Part shown: positions 6,704 to 7,708 of the stretch, in pieces
Position numbering within the stretch: position 1 is the first letter of the stretch
How the letters are laid out: each line of letters starts with the position of its first letter
DNA from: Calditrichia bacterium
GTDB lineage: Bacteria > Calditrichota > Calditrichia > JAJRVZ01
Length of the DNA stretch: 7,708 nucleotides
Direction: 5' to 3'
NCBI GenBank assembly: GCA_030634505.1
Contig: DAOWAQ010000086.1
Coordinates: forward strand, 1 to 7,708
Made by a program: the position numbers and the translations under genes
Notes under the pieces: model-generated
Databases searched by the model: none
What the model was told of the DNA's origin: nothing
Seen by the model: the letters and a program-made list of their open reading frames with translations, nothing else

Positions 6704-7708
6704 ATGGCACAAAATTTAGTTGAAAAAATAGCTCAAAAATTTGCTGTTAATCTTGATTCAAATACAAAAATACTTAGCGGCGATTATATTACTATCCGCC
6801 CGGCATATGTTATGACCCATGACAATACCGGTGCAGTCATCCCAAAATTTAAAAGTATTGGCGCCACCAAAATCGCCAATCCAAGACAGGTTGTGCATAC
6901 CTTGGATCACAACATTCAGGATACAAGTGAAAAAAATCTTGAGAAATATAAAAATATTGAAGCTTTTTCCAATTCGATGGGTGTAGATTTTTATCCCGCC
7001 GGAAGAGGCATTGGTCATCAAATCATGTGCGAGGAAGGGTATGCCTGGCCGGGCACAATGGTAGTGGCATCTGATAGCCACTCTAATATGTATGGTGGAC
7101 TGGGAGTATTGGGAACACCTATTGTCAGAACAGATGCCGCAGCGATCTGGGCAACAGGTCAAACATGGTGGCAGATTCCACCGGTAGCAAAAGTTATCTT
7201 AAAAAATAAACTTCAAGAAGGAGTTACCGGAAAAGATGTCATTATCTCACTTTGTGGAGTTTTTAATAATGATGAAGTGTTAAATCACGCGATTGAATTT
7301 AGCGGCGACGGAGTTGAATATTTATCTATCGATCAACGACTTTCCATTGCCAACATGACAACAGAATGGGGAGCACTAGCTGGTGTTTTTCCTGTTGATG
7401 AAACAACAATTAATTGGTTAAAAAACAGGGTGGATTTTGTTAATAAAAGAGGATTGTCCGGTGTTCCTTCAGATTCAGATGGAAATGGTAAGCATCCAAG
7501 ATTGAACTCTGAAAGAATTAAGGAATTAGATTTAAATATCTTAAAAGCGGACAATGAAGCATATTATTCAAAAACTCTTGAAATCGATATGTCCAGCATT
7601 CAACCCCATGTTTCGGGACCAAATTCAGTCAAATCCATGACTTCAATTTCCGACATGAGCAAAAAAGAAATAAAAATACACAAAGCATATTTGGTATCCT
7701 GCGTCAAC
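6704..7708 (+). CDS. Homoaconitase, fungal Lys4-like (partial, runs off right edge)
   Basis: The frame starts at ATG 6704, with AGGA 6 bases upstream, and is open to the edge: 335 residues, roughly half of a Lys4-type protein. It is an aconitase-superfamily dehydratase. Visible landmarks are MTHDNTG (37-43), LDHNIQ (67-72), YPAGRGIGHQI (97-107), the DSH active-site motif (124-126), TGQTWWQIPPVAKV (151-164), EWGALAGVFPVDE (221-233) and PHVSGPNSVK (301-310). Cys333 in LVSCVN is the expected first ligand of the 4Fe-4S cluster; the later CxxC pair lies beyond the window. Compared from memory, the sequence is closer to fungal mitochondrial Lys4 than to LeuC, AcnA or the split LysT/LysU enzymes. 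Lys4 converts homoaconitate to homoisocitrate in the alpha-aminoadipate lysine pathway. A plain aconitase role in the citrate cycle remains possible. There is no targeting peptide. Confidence 0.85.
   Translation, partial: MAQNLVEKIAQKFAVNLDSNTKILSGDYITIRPAYVMTHDNTGAVIPKFKSIGATKIANPRQVVHTLDHNIQDTSEKNLEKYKNIEAFSNSMGVDFYPAGRGIGHQIMCEEGYAWPGTMVVASDSHSNMYGGLGVLGTPIVRTDAAAIWATGQTWWQIPPVAKVILKNKLQEGVTGKDVIISLCGVFNNDEVLNHAIEFSGDGVEYLSIDQRLSIANMTTEWGALAGVFPVDETTINWLKNRVDFVNKRGLSGVPSDSDGNGKHPRLNSERIKELDLNILKADNEAYYSKTLEIDMSSIQPHVSGPNSVKSMTSISDMSKKEIKIHKAYLVSCVN

Noticed and set aside
6758..7162. 134-codon minus-strand frame opposite the homoaconitase gene
   Set aside because: The plus strand encodes highly conserved aconitase-family motifs over the same bases; the cysteine- and histidine-rich minus translation is a by-product.
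7333..7554. 73-codon minus-strand frame opposite the homoaconitase gene
   Set aside because: It lies inside the same conserved plus-strand gene, with no domain or ribosome-binding site.

Overview
The window is AT-rich (estimated by eye at about two-thirds A+T) and gene-dense. It looks like chromosomal DNA of a Gram-negative bacterium: there are Sec signal peptides, a DsbD-type periplasmic domain, HtrA proteases and an apparent outer-membrane beta-barrel. Some ribosome-binding sites are purine-rich but degenerate. The mix of genes (dimeric dUTPase-like protein, barrel-SppA fusion, fungal-type homoaconitase) would suit the Fibrobacterota-Chlorobiota-Bacteroidota side of the tree, for example Calditrichota or a related candidate phylum. 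That placement is an inference, not something the sequence proves.

Layout. (1) 1-536, minus strand: the N-terminal 178 residues of a DsbD-like thiol:disulfide interchange protein, running off the left edge. (2) 537-743: divergent intergenic region with a 7-bp-arm palindrome and a weak candidate promoter. (3) 744-3986, plus strand: a three-gene transcription unit. It holds an intact HtrA/DegP-type protease with two PDZ domains, then one base later a second HtrA-like protein that has lost all three catalytic residues and starts at a TTG codon, then 29 bases later a dimeric dUTPase-family protein. (4) 3987-4138: a MITE/REP-like repeat with two hairpins, followed by a strong intrinsic terminator. 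(5) 4139-6541, minus strand: an 800-residue SppA (serine-lysine dyad peptidase) with about 250 residues of beta-barrel-like sequence fused at its N terminus. (6) 6542-6703: divergent control region with a 17-bp tandem repeat and an embedded 20-bp palindrome. (7) 6704-7708, plus strand: the first 335 residues of a homoaconitase that reads very much like fungal Lys4, ending just after the first predicted iron-sulphur cysteine.

How the genes relate. Four of the six proteins (DsbD-like, HtrA, pseudo-HtrA, SppA) act on folding, redox state or proteolysis in the cell envelope, so the left and middle parts look like an envelope protein-quality-control neighbourhood. The dUTPase-like gene appears to ride on the HtrA transcript. 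The homoaconitase is metabolic (possibly lysine biosynthesis through alpha-aminoadipate) and shares only a divergent control region with sppA.

The points most worth a second look are the protease/pseudoprotease pair, the barrel-SppA fusion, the eukaryote-like homoaconitase and the tandem palindromic element in front of it. No tRNA, rRNA, CRISPR array, transposase or phage gene was seen.
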